7,028 nucleotides of DNA. It comes from Candidatus Pollutiaquabacter sp. (GTDB lineage: Bacteria > Bacteroidota > Bacteroidia > AKYH767-A > 2013-40CM-41-45). The notes beneath the pieces were generated by a model. The model saw only the letters and a list, made by a program, of their open reading frames with translations. It was not told where the DNA came from and did not search any database. Where the stretch lies: assembly GCA_903854075.1 (NCBI GenBank), contig CAINVI010000105.1, forward strand, positions 1 through 7,028, read 5' to 3'. The translations under genes were made by a program, and so were the position numbers. Position 1 is the first letter of the stretch. Each line of letters opens with the position of its first letter. This document shows, one piece after another, positions 1-5,760 of the stretch.

Positions 1-582
1 CAGTTGTTGATAAGGAATTAAAACTTCCCGATCGTTACGCCTACTAGTAAATCCGAGCTGTTGCATTACTTTCAACGTCAACTCAATGTAGGATTCCGAA
101 ACCAGTGAACCTGTAAGGTGTAATCGGAGACCGTTTTTCATAAAAGGTGCAATCAACAAAAGTGCAGAAGCGAATTGACTACTACGCGACACATCGACAG
201 ATAGCGAACCTCCCTTCAACTCTCCTCCACATATTCGCAATGGCGGAAATCCATCTTCCTCCAGATAGTCAATTACTGCTCCGATTTCTCGCAATGCATC
301 TACCAATTCACGAATAGGTCGCTTCTTCATTCGTTCCGTCCCAGTAAGCACAAATTCCCCCTTACGGAAAGAAAGTAGCGGTAGGAGAAAACGAAATGTA
401 GTACCGCCGTCACCGGCGTCTATCAACGAGGAATCCGAACTCAAAATGGCGCGAAGTCTCTCTGTATCTGTAGAATCCGAAAGCCATACGATTGAAAATG
501 AAGGATTGGATAACGCCCGCAAAATCAGTAGCCGATTGGAAATGCTCTTTGAAAACGGCAAATCTACATCAAACGTAATCAT
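1..582 (-). CDS. aroA: 3-phosphoshikimate 1-carboxyvinyltransferase (EPSP synthase), partial: N-terminal 194 codons
   Basis: Cytoplasmic enzyme of shikimate step six: shikimate-3-phosphate plus PEP gives EPSP and phosphate. The frame stays open from an ATG at 582 to the left window edge, giving 194 of roughly 410-430 expected residues; the C-terminal half is outside. Visible family motifs are SKSISNR at residues 11-17 (K12, S13 and R17 match E. coli K22, S23 and R27), the PEP loop GDGGTTFRF at 57-65, MKKRPI at 85-90 (R88 matches R124), the SSQ triad at 134-136 and SYIELTL at 164-170. The PEP loop is unusual: D58 and G59 replace the Asn-Ala of the E. coli NAGTA motif, while the following Gly and Thr are kept. 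The N-terminus is shorter than in E. coli but includes the substrate Lys. The ATG overlaps the aroB stop as ATGA, indicating translational coupling. Catalytic residues of the second domain (E. coli D313, E341, K411) cannot be checked here. Confidence 0.95.
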   Translation of the reverse strand, partial: MITFDVDLPFSKSISNRLLILRALSNPSFSIVWLSDSTDTERLRAILSSDSSLIDAGDGGTTFRFLLPLLSFRKGEFVLTGTERMKKRPIRELVDALREIGAVIDYLEEDGFPPLRICGGELKGGSLSVDVSRSSQFASALLLIAPFMKNGLRLHLTGSLVSESYIELTLKVMQQLGFTSRRNDREVLIPYQQL

Positions 583-1667
583 ACCGTTGTTTCCGAAAAA
601 CTGGTAGCAAGTGAATTCAGTGCAGCAAGAACACGCTCTTCCTCTACCGGAAAATCTATAACCGGCTCACCTTCTTTCCCCAAGAGCACGCAAGAAATTT
701 GTCGACGTTTATTTTTCTTGTCGGCTTGCAAATAACGAAGAAATGAATCAGGATTGACCTGAACTGTCAACTCCGGAAAATGTGATCGGATATACCTTAC
801 CCATTGACGAACTACTGCCATTGGCAATTCCGTATAATGCGCCGAAAGCAACAACTCCACCTGAAGACCTAAAGCAATCGCTTCACCGTGAAGCAATCTT
901 CTATTACCATGTTCTAACGAATAACTTTCCAATGCGTGTCCGACCGTATGTCCGAAATTTAAAATCTTTCGTTGGTGCCGATCGGTAAAATCAGCTGAAA
1001 CAATGTCATATTTAAAGGAAACAGAAGCGATGATCAAGGGTAGCCATTCTGTAGCATCAAGTGCAGCTGCGTCGGGAAGCTCGCTAAAAGCAGGAACGTT
1101 GGCAATACAAGAATGCTTTATAACCTCTGCAAATCCGGAACGTAACTCTTCTTTTGGCAAGGTTACTAGAAAAACAGGATCGATGAATATTGCAGCCGGC
1201 GAAGAAAAAACGCCCAACATGTTTTTATGGTGTAAAAGGTTGACACCCGTTTTGCCACCGACAGATGCATCCACCATCGCCATTAGAGATGTTGGTACTT
1301 GTATATATGAAATGCCACGCATAAACAGCGAAGCGAGTAATCCGCCCATATCACCAACCACTCCGCCTCCCAAATTAACCAAGACGGTAGATCGGTCAGC
1401 ACCAATTTCCAGCAATTGAGAAGCAAGAATTTCCAAAACAGCCATCGTCTTATTTTCTTCGCCGGCAGGCATGACGACAAACGAAACATTGGCCAACGAT
1501 GGCACCTTGGAAATCAATATCGGCAAGCAATGTCGACGGGTATTATCATCGACAAGGATGACTATGTTTACACCACTAAAATTGGCCTCCAGGTAAGCGC
1601 CTAATTGTAAAATCGCAGAGTTATCCACCACGAATTTGTAACCGGCTGAATCTATCGAATAGGACAT
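579..1667 (-). CDS. aroB: 3-dehydroquinate synthase
   Basis: Catalyses shikimate step two, the cyclisation of DAHP to 3-dehydroquinate using NAD+ and a divalent metal. The protein is 362 aa, a normal length. Seen in order: PAGEENKT at 67-74; the nucleotide-binding GGGVVGD at 100-106; R117; the block from PTSLMAMVDASVGGKTGVN (125-143) with D133 and K139; K148-N149; GFAEVIKH at 178-185; LNFGHTVGHALES at 236-248; LHGEAIALG at 259-267. By alignment to the Aspergillus enzyme, the metal ligands are E181, H240 and H260, and the catalytic or substrate residues are K184, R233, N237 and H244. All are present, so the enzyme should be active. The start is an ATG 12 bp after the DAHP synthase/chorismate mutase stop, and the stop overlaps the aroA start by 4 bases. 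No Shine-Dalgarno sequence is visible, which is usual in Bacteroidota. It sits in the middle of a three-gene shikimate operon. Confidence 0.97.
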   Translation of the reverse strand: MSYSIDSAGYKFVVDNSAILQLGAYLEANFSGVNIVILVDDNTRRHCLPILISKVPSLANVSFVVMPAGEENKTMAVLEILASQLLEIGADRSTVLVNLGGGVVGDMGGLLASLFMRGISYIQVPTSLMAMVDASVGGKTGVNLLHHKNMLGVFSSPAAIFIDPVFLVTLPKEELRSGFAEVIKHSCIANVPAFSELPDAAALDATEWLPLIIASVSFKYDIVSADFTDRHQRKILNFGHTVGHALESYSLEHGNRRLLHGEAIALGLQVELLLSAHYTELPMAVVRQWVRYIRSHFPELTVQVNPDSFLRYLQADKKNKRRQISCVLLGKEGEPVIDFPVEEERVLAALNSLATSFSETTV

Positions 1668-1679
1668 GCTGTCAATCGT

Positions 1680-2792
1680 TTACTTGATGACCGGTAAATC
1701 CTGTTTGTGCATCACCTGGGTTTGCTGGTGAATTGATTCCTCGTGAATCAGTTCAAACAATTTGATGATAAAATCACGCGTAAGCAGCGGATCGACACCG
1801 TTTGCTTCTGAAGGTCGTGATTGAAGAATATCGTTCCAACGTTCTAATTGATAAATGCTGACGTTATGTTCTTTTTTCAATGCACCTATTTCGCGAGAAA
1901 GCAGCATGCGTTTGAACAACAGCTGTAACACCTCATGATCTAAAACATCAATCCGTGACCGAAGCTCTTCCAACGATGCAGCGGCAATGACACTATCGAA
2001 TGATTTATTACGCACCAACAGCCCTTGAATCAATTTACGAAAGTCATCCGGGACCAATTGCTGTCCACGGTCACTTAACGCCTTATCCGGATCCGGATGC
2101 ACTTCGATCATTAATCCGTCGTAATTCAAGTCTAATGCAGTTTGCGCTACCGGTCCTATCATTTCACGCACGCCGGCAATATGGCTCGGATCGCACAGAA
2201 CGGGCAATTCGGGAAAGCGCCTTTTAAGTTCAATAGGAATCGGCCAGTTGGGTGCATTGCGGTAACGGGATCGTTCGTAGGCGGTAAAACCACGATGAAC
2301 AGCCATTAACTTGGTAATACCCGCATTATTCAGTCGCTCGAGCGCTCCAATCCATAATTCCAGATCAGGTGTGAGCGGATTTTTAACCAGCACTGGTATA
2401 TCAACGCCTTGCAATGCATCCACGATACGTTGCACCTGGAAAGGGTTCACCACAGTTCGCGCACCGAGCCATACCATATCGATACCGGCGGCAAGTGATT
2501 GCTCCACATGTTCGGAATCAGCGACTTCAGTAATCACCTTCATACCGTTTTGAAGACCTGCCGATTTCAGCCATGCCAATCCTTCAGCTCCAATTCCCTG
2601 AAAGGATCCGGGACGAGTCCGCGGTTTCCAGATACCACCGCGCAGGACCGAAACTCCGGACACGGCCAAGTCTTTGGCAACTGTATTGATTTGTTCGGGA
2701 GACTCTACACCGCAGGGACCTGCAATGAGAAAAGGTCGGGAACTTCCCGGCCACCATGATTCGGGGGAATTAACTTGAAGCGCCTCTGCCAT
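1680..2792 (-). CDS. Bifunctional DAHP synthase (type I-beta, KDO8P-synthase-like) / chorismate mutase (AroQ type)
   Basis: This 370 aa fusion probably controls aromatic amino acid flux. Residues about 18-262 form the DAHP synthase barrel (PEP plus erythrose-4-phosphate gives DAHP). It shows GPCGVES at 25-31 with metal ligand C27, KPRT at 56-59, GART at 110-113, KNPL at 137-140, HRG at 166-168, CDPSHIAG at 200-207 (metal ligand H204), IEVHPDP at 229-235 (metal ligand E230) and SDRGQQL at 240-246. KPRT, not KANRS, separates it from KDO8P synthase. Residues about 273-360 form an all-helical AroQ chorismate mutase (chorismate to prephenate), with LRSRIDVLD at 277-285, R295, K307, QLERW at 315-319 and HEESIHQQ at 350-357. 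There is no N-terminal ferredoxin-like regulatory domain. In the known Porphyromonas gingivalis homologue the C-terminal mutase mediates feedback by prephenate; the same is inferred here. The ATG at 2792 leaves about 20 residues before the barrel, as expected. It is the first gene of the operon with aroB and aroA. Confidence 0.95.
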   Translation of the reverse strand: MAEALQVNSPESWWPGSSRPFLIAGPCGVESPEQINTVAKDLAVSGVSVLRGGIWKPRTRPGSFQGIGAEGLAWLKSAGLQNGMKVITEVADSEHVEQSLAAGIDMVWLGARTVVNPFQVQRIVDALQGVDIPVLVKNPLTPDLELWIGALERLNNAGITKLMAVHRGFTAYERSRYRNAPNWPIPIELKRRFPELPVLCDPSHIAGVREMIGPVAQTALDLNYDGLMIEVHPDPDKALSDRGQQLVPDDFRKLIQGLLVRNKSFDSVIAAASLEELRSRIDVLDHEVLQLLFKRMLLSREIGALKKEHNVSIYQLERWNDILQSRPSEANGVDPLLTRDFIIKLFELIHEESIHQQTQVMHKQDLPVIK

Positions 2793-2799
2793 TCTTCCT

Positions 2800-2807
2800 C
2801 AAAGATA
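2800..2807 (-). promoter_or_regulatory. Candidate Bacteroidota -7 box for the shikimate operon
   Basis: The minus strand reads TATCTTTG, an exact match to the TAnnTTTG pattern of the Bacteroidota primary sigma factor. It ends only 7 bases before the ATG at 2792. No convincing TTG -33 element lies about 19-21 bp upstream, so the call rests on one half of the promoter. If it is used, the transcript would start within a few bases of the ATG and be nearly leaderless. Alternatively, the purine-rich AGGAAGA just downstream may simply be a translation signal and the match fortuitous. Confidence 0.3.
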
Positions 2808-2812
2808 AGATT

Positions 2813-2834
2813 TAGCCGTCAGAAACAGCGGCTA
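2813..2834. repeat. Short perfect inverted repeat upstream of the shikimate operon (possible operator)
   Basis: TAGCCG at 2813-2818 is matched by CGGCTA at 2829-2834 across a 10-base spacer, giving 6 bp arms. It lies just upstream of the candidate -7 box of the shikimate operon, between that box and the expected -33 position. A repressor dimer bound there would block transcription. No regulator is identifiable in the window, and 6 bp arms can occur by chance. Confidence 0.3.
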
Positions 2835-2880
2835 CTGAGGATAAACAATCCGGCTGCAAAATGGTTTGAAGCGGCAAATC

Positions 2881-2911
2881 TTGGGTATTCGGGCAGAATC
2901 CCGTAGGTTTG
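2881..2911 (+). promoter_or_regulatory. Candidate Bacteroidota promoter for proline dehydrogenase
   Basis: TTG at 2881-2883 is followed after 20 bases by TAGGTTTG at 2904-2911, an exact TAnnTTTG -7 match. Both elements and the spacing fit the Bacteroidota sigma-ABfr-type consensus. The -7 box ends 9 bases before the ATG at 2921, so the predicted transcript would have a leader of only a few bases. The box also contains the TTG at 2909, which argues against that TTG being the translation start. Confidence 0.4.
2883..2902. repeat. Imperfect inverted repeat upstream of proline dehydrogenase
   Basis: GGG-T-ATTC at 2883-2890 pairs with GAAT-CCC at 2896-2902 around a 5-base loop, giving 7 bp with one bulged T. 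An alternative pairing is CGGG at 2890-2893 with CCCG at 2900-2903. It falls between the candidate -33 and -7 elements of the proline dehydrogenase promoter, which would suit an operator. It is too short and imperfect for an intrinsic terminator and has no T-run after it. Confidence 0.25.
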
Positions 2912-2920
2912 CACCGCATT

Positions 2921-4096
2921 ATGCAGGACTCCAGGATTTCATTTGACGATACCGCTACGGCCTTTGCTGCAAAAACAAATGGCGACCTTCAGCGTGCCTA
3001 TTGGCTTTTCAGACTGATCGGTTTTAATTGGCTGGTAAAAATAAGTCCGCCTTTTGTGAATGCCGCCATTGCGCTCCGGCTACCAATCAAAGGCATTATC
3101 CGCTCAACCATCTTCAAACATTTCTGCGGCGGTGAAACGATCGCCGACTGCGAAACAACCATACGTCATCTCCACCGGTACAACGTCGGCACCATTCTTG
3201 ATTATTCGGTAGAAGGAAAAGAATCGGAAGCTGACTTTGAACAATCCCTGCGGCAAACACTGGCTACTATTCAGCGAGCGAATGGGGATGCTGCAATTCC
3301 TTTCAGCGTATTCAAGCCAACAGGAATCGCCCGATTCGCTTTGCTGGAGAAGAAAAATTCAGGAGCCAAGCTTTCAGCGGACGAGCAAGCGGAATACGAC
3401 CGCTTTATTACCCGCTTCGATACCATTTGCAGAACAGGGTTTGAAAACAACGTACCTATTTTCGTTGACGCAGAAGAATCCTGGATTCAAGATGCTATTG
3501 ATGAGGTAGCTACGTCGATGATGGAAAAATACAACCATCAGCGAGCCATCGTTTATAACACCCTACAACTTTATCGGCACGACCGCCTCGACTATCTGCA
3601 CAAAGCCGTAGCACATGCCAACAAAGGAAATTACATTGCCGGTTTCAAACTGGTACGGGGTGCTTACATGGAAAAAGAAAGAGCTCGGGCCATTAGCATG
3701 AATTATTCGTCACCCATACAACCCGACAAATCGGCCACCGACCATGACTACGATGCTGCACTTACCTTTGCCCTTCAGCACATCGAGCGCATTTCCCTTT
3801 GTGCCGGCTCGCACAACGAGAGCAGCAATTTGCTGCTCACAGAATTGATGCGCGAAAAAGGACTTCCCAATAATCATCCTCACATCTGGTTCTCTCAGCT
3901 TTACGGCATGAGCGATCATATCAGCTTCAACCTATCCAAGGCCGGCTATAATGTATGCAAATATGTTCCATACGGACCTGTAACTGCCGTACTGCCGTAT
4001 CTCATTCGGCGTGCTCAAGAAAACACATCGGTAGCAGGACAAACCGGTCGCGAGTTATCACTGATCCTGACGGAAAGAAAACGGAGGAAGCAATAA
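2921..4096 (+). CDS. Proline dehydrogenase (monofunctional, FAD-dependent)
   Basis: Oxidises L-proline to delta-1-pyrroline-5-carboxylate and passes electrons through FAD to the quinone pool, probably at the inner face of the cytoplasmic membrane. It is 391 aa from the ATG at 2921. A TTG at 2909 would add four residues, but the sequence MQDSRISFDD fits my memory of homologue N-termini. Barrel motifs, numbered from this ATG, are FKPTG at 131-135, VDAEESW at 172-178, FKLVRGAY at 242-249, GSHNES at 296-301, LYGM at 327-330 and KYVPYGP at 347-353. The proline-carboxylate arginine pair is R363-R364 in YLIRRAQEN, and Y348 matches E. coli PutA Tyr540. It resembles mitochondrial PRODH more than the PutA barrel. 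There is no fused P5C dehydrogenase domain and none adjacent, so that second step must be encoded elsewhere. It is divergent from the shikimate operon and convergent with the Ald-like gene 7 bp away. Confidence 0.95.
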   Translation: MQDSRISFDDTATAFAAKTNGDLQRAYWLFRLIGFNWLVKISPPFVNAAIALRLPIKGIIRSTIFKHFCGGETIADCETTIRHLHRYNVGTILDYSVEGKESEADFEQSLRQTLATIQRANGDAAIPFSVFKPTGIARFALLEKKNSGAKLSADEQAEYDRFITRFDTICRTGFENNVPIFVDAEESWIQDAIDEVATSMMEKYNHQRAIVYNTLQLYRHDRLDYLHKAVAHANKGNYIAGFKLVRGAYMEKERARAISMNYSSPIQPDKSATDHDYDAALTFALQHIERISLCAGSHNESSNLLLTELMREKGLPNNHPHIWFSQLYGMSDHISFNLSKAGYNVCKYVPYGPVTAVLPYLIRRAQENTSVAGQTGRELSLILTERKRRKQ

Positions 4097-4103
4097 TCAG
4101 GGA

Positions 4104-5327
4104 TCAAATCCTCGCTGCCATCAGCAGGTCGAGATCTTTATAGGGTAATTTACACGCTTCCGCAACAAAGCGGTTGGTAATCGACCCGCGGTACATGTAA
4201 ACACCTTTACGCACCGACTTGTCTTTCCACAACATTTCATCAAATCCACCCTCTTCTCCTGCAGCAATCAGAATAGGTGTGAATATATTACTCAAGGCTG
4301 TCGAAGCAGTACGACTCACGCGTGAAGCGATGTTCGGTACACAATAGTGAACCACACCATATTTTTTGAAGACCGGCTGGGAATGATTCGTTACTTCTGA
4401 TGTTTCGAAACATCCTCCTTGATCGATACTTACATCGATAATAACAGAGCCAACCCGCATTTCACTCACCATTTCTTCGGTAACGACGACTGGCGTTCGG
4501 CCTTCGCTACTGCGAAGTGCACCTAAAGCAACATCAGCAGTTCGCAGTTCTTTCAGCAGCAATCCTGGCGAAATCATAGAGGTAAACAATCGCTGACCGA
4601 GTCGCGACTGAATGCGTCGCAGCCGTGCAATAGAATTGTCGAACACTTTTACATCAGCGCCGAGGCCCAGTGCTGCACGAGCAGCAAACTCACCAACGGT
4701 TCCAGCGCCGATGATCACGACCTGCGTCGGAGGAATTCCGGCAACACCACCCAGCAATTCTCCCTTTCCGTTAAATGCATTACTTAGATATTCGCCGGCG
4801 ATTAGAATAGAAGCACTGCCGACGATTTCACTCATCGCCTGAATGATCGGATAAGCACCGGTTTCATCGTGCATATATTCAAAACCTACAGCCGTCACTT
4901 TCTTACCGGAAAGCTGGCGGATAAACTGATCGTTCTGAGTATGCATCTGAACGATAGAAATCAACGTCTGTCTAGGCTGAATGAGTTTCAACTCGTCTTC
5001 AGAAGGAGGCGCGATTTTAAGAACAATGTCGGCTTTATAGACTTCTTCCGGTGAGTAACAAATCTTGGCCCCAGCCTCACTGTAGTCGGAGTCCTGAAAA
5101 TTCGATGCAGCACCTGCTCCCGCCTCCACGTAAATTTCATGTCCGTTGTTCACCAATTGCGCTACAGCATCCGGAATGAGTGGAATTCGATTTTCCTGAA
5201 AGGACGTCTCTTTCGGAATTCCAATGAAAAGCTGTTGTTGCTTTTTACTCACTGCCAGCATTTGCTCCTGTGGCAGTAGCATGGATGAAGTCAGGGATGA
5301 CATTCCGGGTTTTCTGGTTTCAGACAT
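4104..5327 (-). CDS. ald: Alanine dehydrogenase-like NAD(P)-dependent oxidoreductase (AlaDH/PNT family)
   Basis: The 407 aa protein belongs to the alanine dehydrogenase/transhydrogenase-alpha family. The standard annotation would be L-alanine plus NAD+ and water to pyruvate, ammonia and NADH. Seen: an N-terminal extension of about 33 residues; GIPKE at 36-40; ENRIPLIP at 45-52 with R47 (Mycobacterium Arg15); the Rossmann motif GAGTVGEFAAR at 207-217; the ribose-binding acid D230; IDQGGCFETS at 301-310 with D302 (Asp270); and VPNIASR at 330-336. Two classical pyruvate-site residues are replaced: Lys75 aligns with A106 in LKIAPP, and His96 aligns with Q127 in SIVQMHT. The fold and cofactor use are therefore firm, but alanine as substrate is not. 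The ATG overlaps the tsaE stop by 8 bases (ATGTCTGA), so it is probably translationally coupled as the last gene of the lpxA row. A second Met at residue 9 is possible. No terminator is seen after the stop. Confidence 0.85.
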   Translation of the reverse strand: MSETRKPGMSSLTSSMLLPQEQMLAVSKKQQQLFIGIPKETSFQENRIPLIPDAVAQLVNNGHEIYVEAGAGAASNFQDSDYSEAGAKICYSPEEVYKADIVLKIAPPSEDELKLIQPRQTLISIVQMHTQNDQFIRQLSGKKVTAVGFEYMHDETGAYPIIQAMSEIVGSASILIAGEYLSNAFNGKGELLGGVAGIPPTQVVIIGAGTVGEFAARAALGLGADVKVFDNSIARLRRIQSRLGQRLFTSMISPGLLLKELRTADVALGALRSSEGRTPVVVTEEMVSEMRVGSVIIDVSIDQGGCFETSEVTNHSQPVFKKYGVVHYCVPNIASRVSRTASTALSNIFTPILIAAGEEGGFDEMLWKDKSVRKGVYMYRGSITNRFVAEACKLPYKDLDLLMAARI

Positions 5328-5760
5328 AAAAGAATGTTATCTGGCGTGAATTATTGACGGTTTCAATGCGGACATCGACTCGATTGTCCGGCAATAAATG
5401 TAGAATTTTTTCAGGCCACTCGACGAAGCACCACTGACCACTCATAAAGTATTCATCAACACCGATGGAGATGGCTTCTTCAGGACGGTTGATCCGATAA
5501 AAATCAAAGTGAAACAACGGATTTTCGGATAAGGAGCGATATTCATTAACAAGTGAAAACGTGGGACTGCTCACATTTTCCTGAACTCCTAATTGTGCAC
5601 ACAAGGCGCGAATGAAGGTTGTTTTTCCAGCCCCCATCTCTCCAAAAAACGCAATGATTTTACGAGAACTACAGAAATCCACCAACGCATCCGCAATCGC
5701 AGAAAGCTCATCCGGCGAGGCGGCAGAAAACTGAAGTTTGGTTCCGCTCAATTTTTCCAT
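5320..5760 (-). CDS. tsaE: tRNA threonylcarbamoyladenosine biosynthesis ATPase TsaE
   Basis: A small cytoplasmic P-loop ATPase that works with TsaB and TsaD to install t6A at position 37 of ANN-decoding tRNAs; its hydrolysis resets the TsaBD complex. It is 146 aa from the ATG at 5760, typical of the family. Motifs are the Walker A GEMGAGKTT at 40-48 (K46, T47), SSPTFSLVNEY at 64-74, HFDFYRI at 84-90 and VEWPEK at 113-118, all diagnostic of TsaE. An in-frame TTG at 5820 would add 20 residues inside the upstream ABC gene. I reject it because the ATG gives the normal family N-terminus and only a 13 bp overlap with that gene. The stop overlaps the downstream Ald-like start by 8 bases. Neither tsaB nor tsaD is in the window. 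Confidence 0.95.
   Translation of the reverse strand: MEKLSGTKLQFSAASPDELSAIADALVDFCSSRKIIAFFGEMGAGKTTFIRALCAQLGVQENVSSPTFSLVNEYRSLSENPLFHFDFYRINRPEEAISIGVDEYFMSGQWCFVEWPEKILHLLPDNRVDVRIETVNNSRQITFFYV

Noticed and set aside
1003..1419. A plus-strand open frame of 138 codons opposite aroB
   Set aside because: It lies wholly antisense to well-conserved aroB sequence, has low-complexity Ser/Ala/Pro/Thr-rich composition and shows no recognisable domain. It is a shadow frame. The other plus-strand frames opposite the aro, ald and tsaE genes fail for the same reason.
1680..2792. KDO8P synthase (kdsA), suggested by the fold and by lpxA elsewhere in the window
   Set aside because: The barrel has the DAHP synthase KPRT motif instead of KANRS, carries a chorismate mutase domain and is followed by aroB and aroA.
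2909..2920. TTG at 2909 as the start of proline dehydrogenase
   Set aside because: It would add only four residues, overlaps the candidate -7 box, and the ATG at 2921 gives the N-terminus expected from homologues.
4090..4135. Intrinsic terminator between the convergent proline dehydrogenase and Ald-like genes
   Set aside because: Only a 4 bp CTGC/GCAG stem could be found near 4108-4121, inside the Ald-like coding end, with no T-run on either strand. Termination may be Rho-dependent or lie inside the opposing genes.
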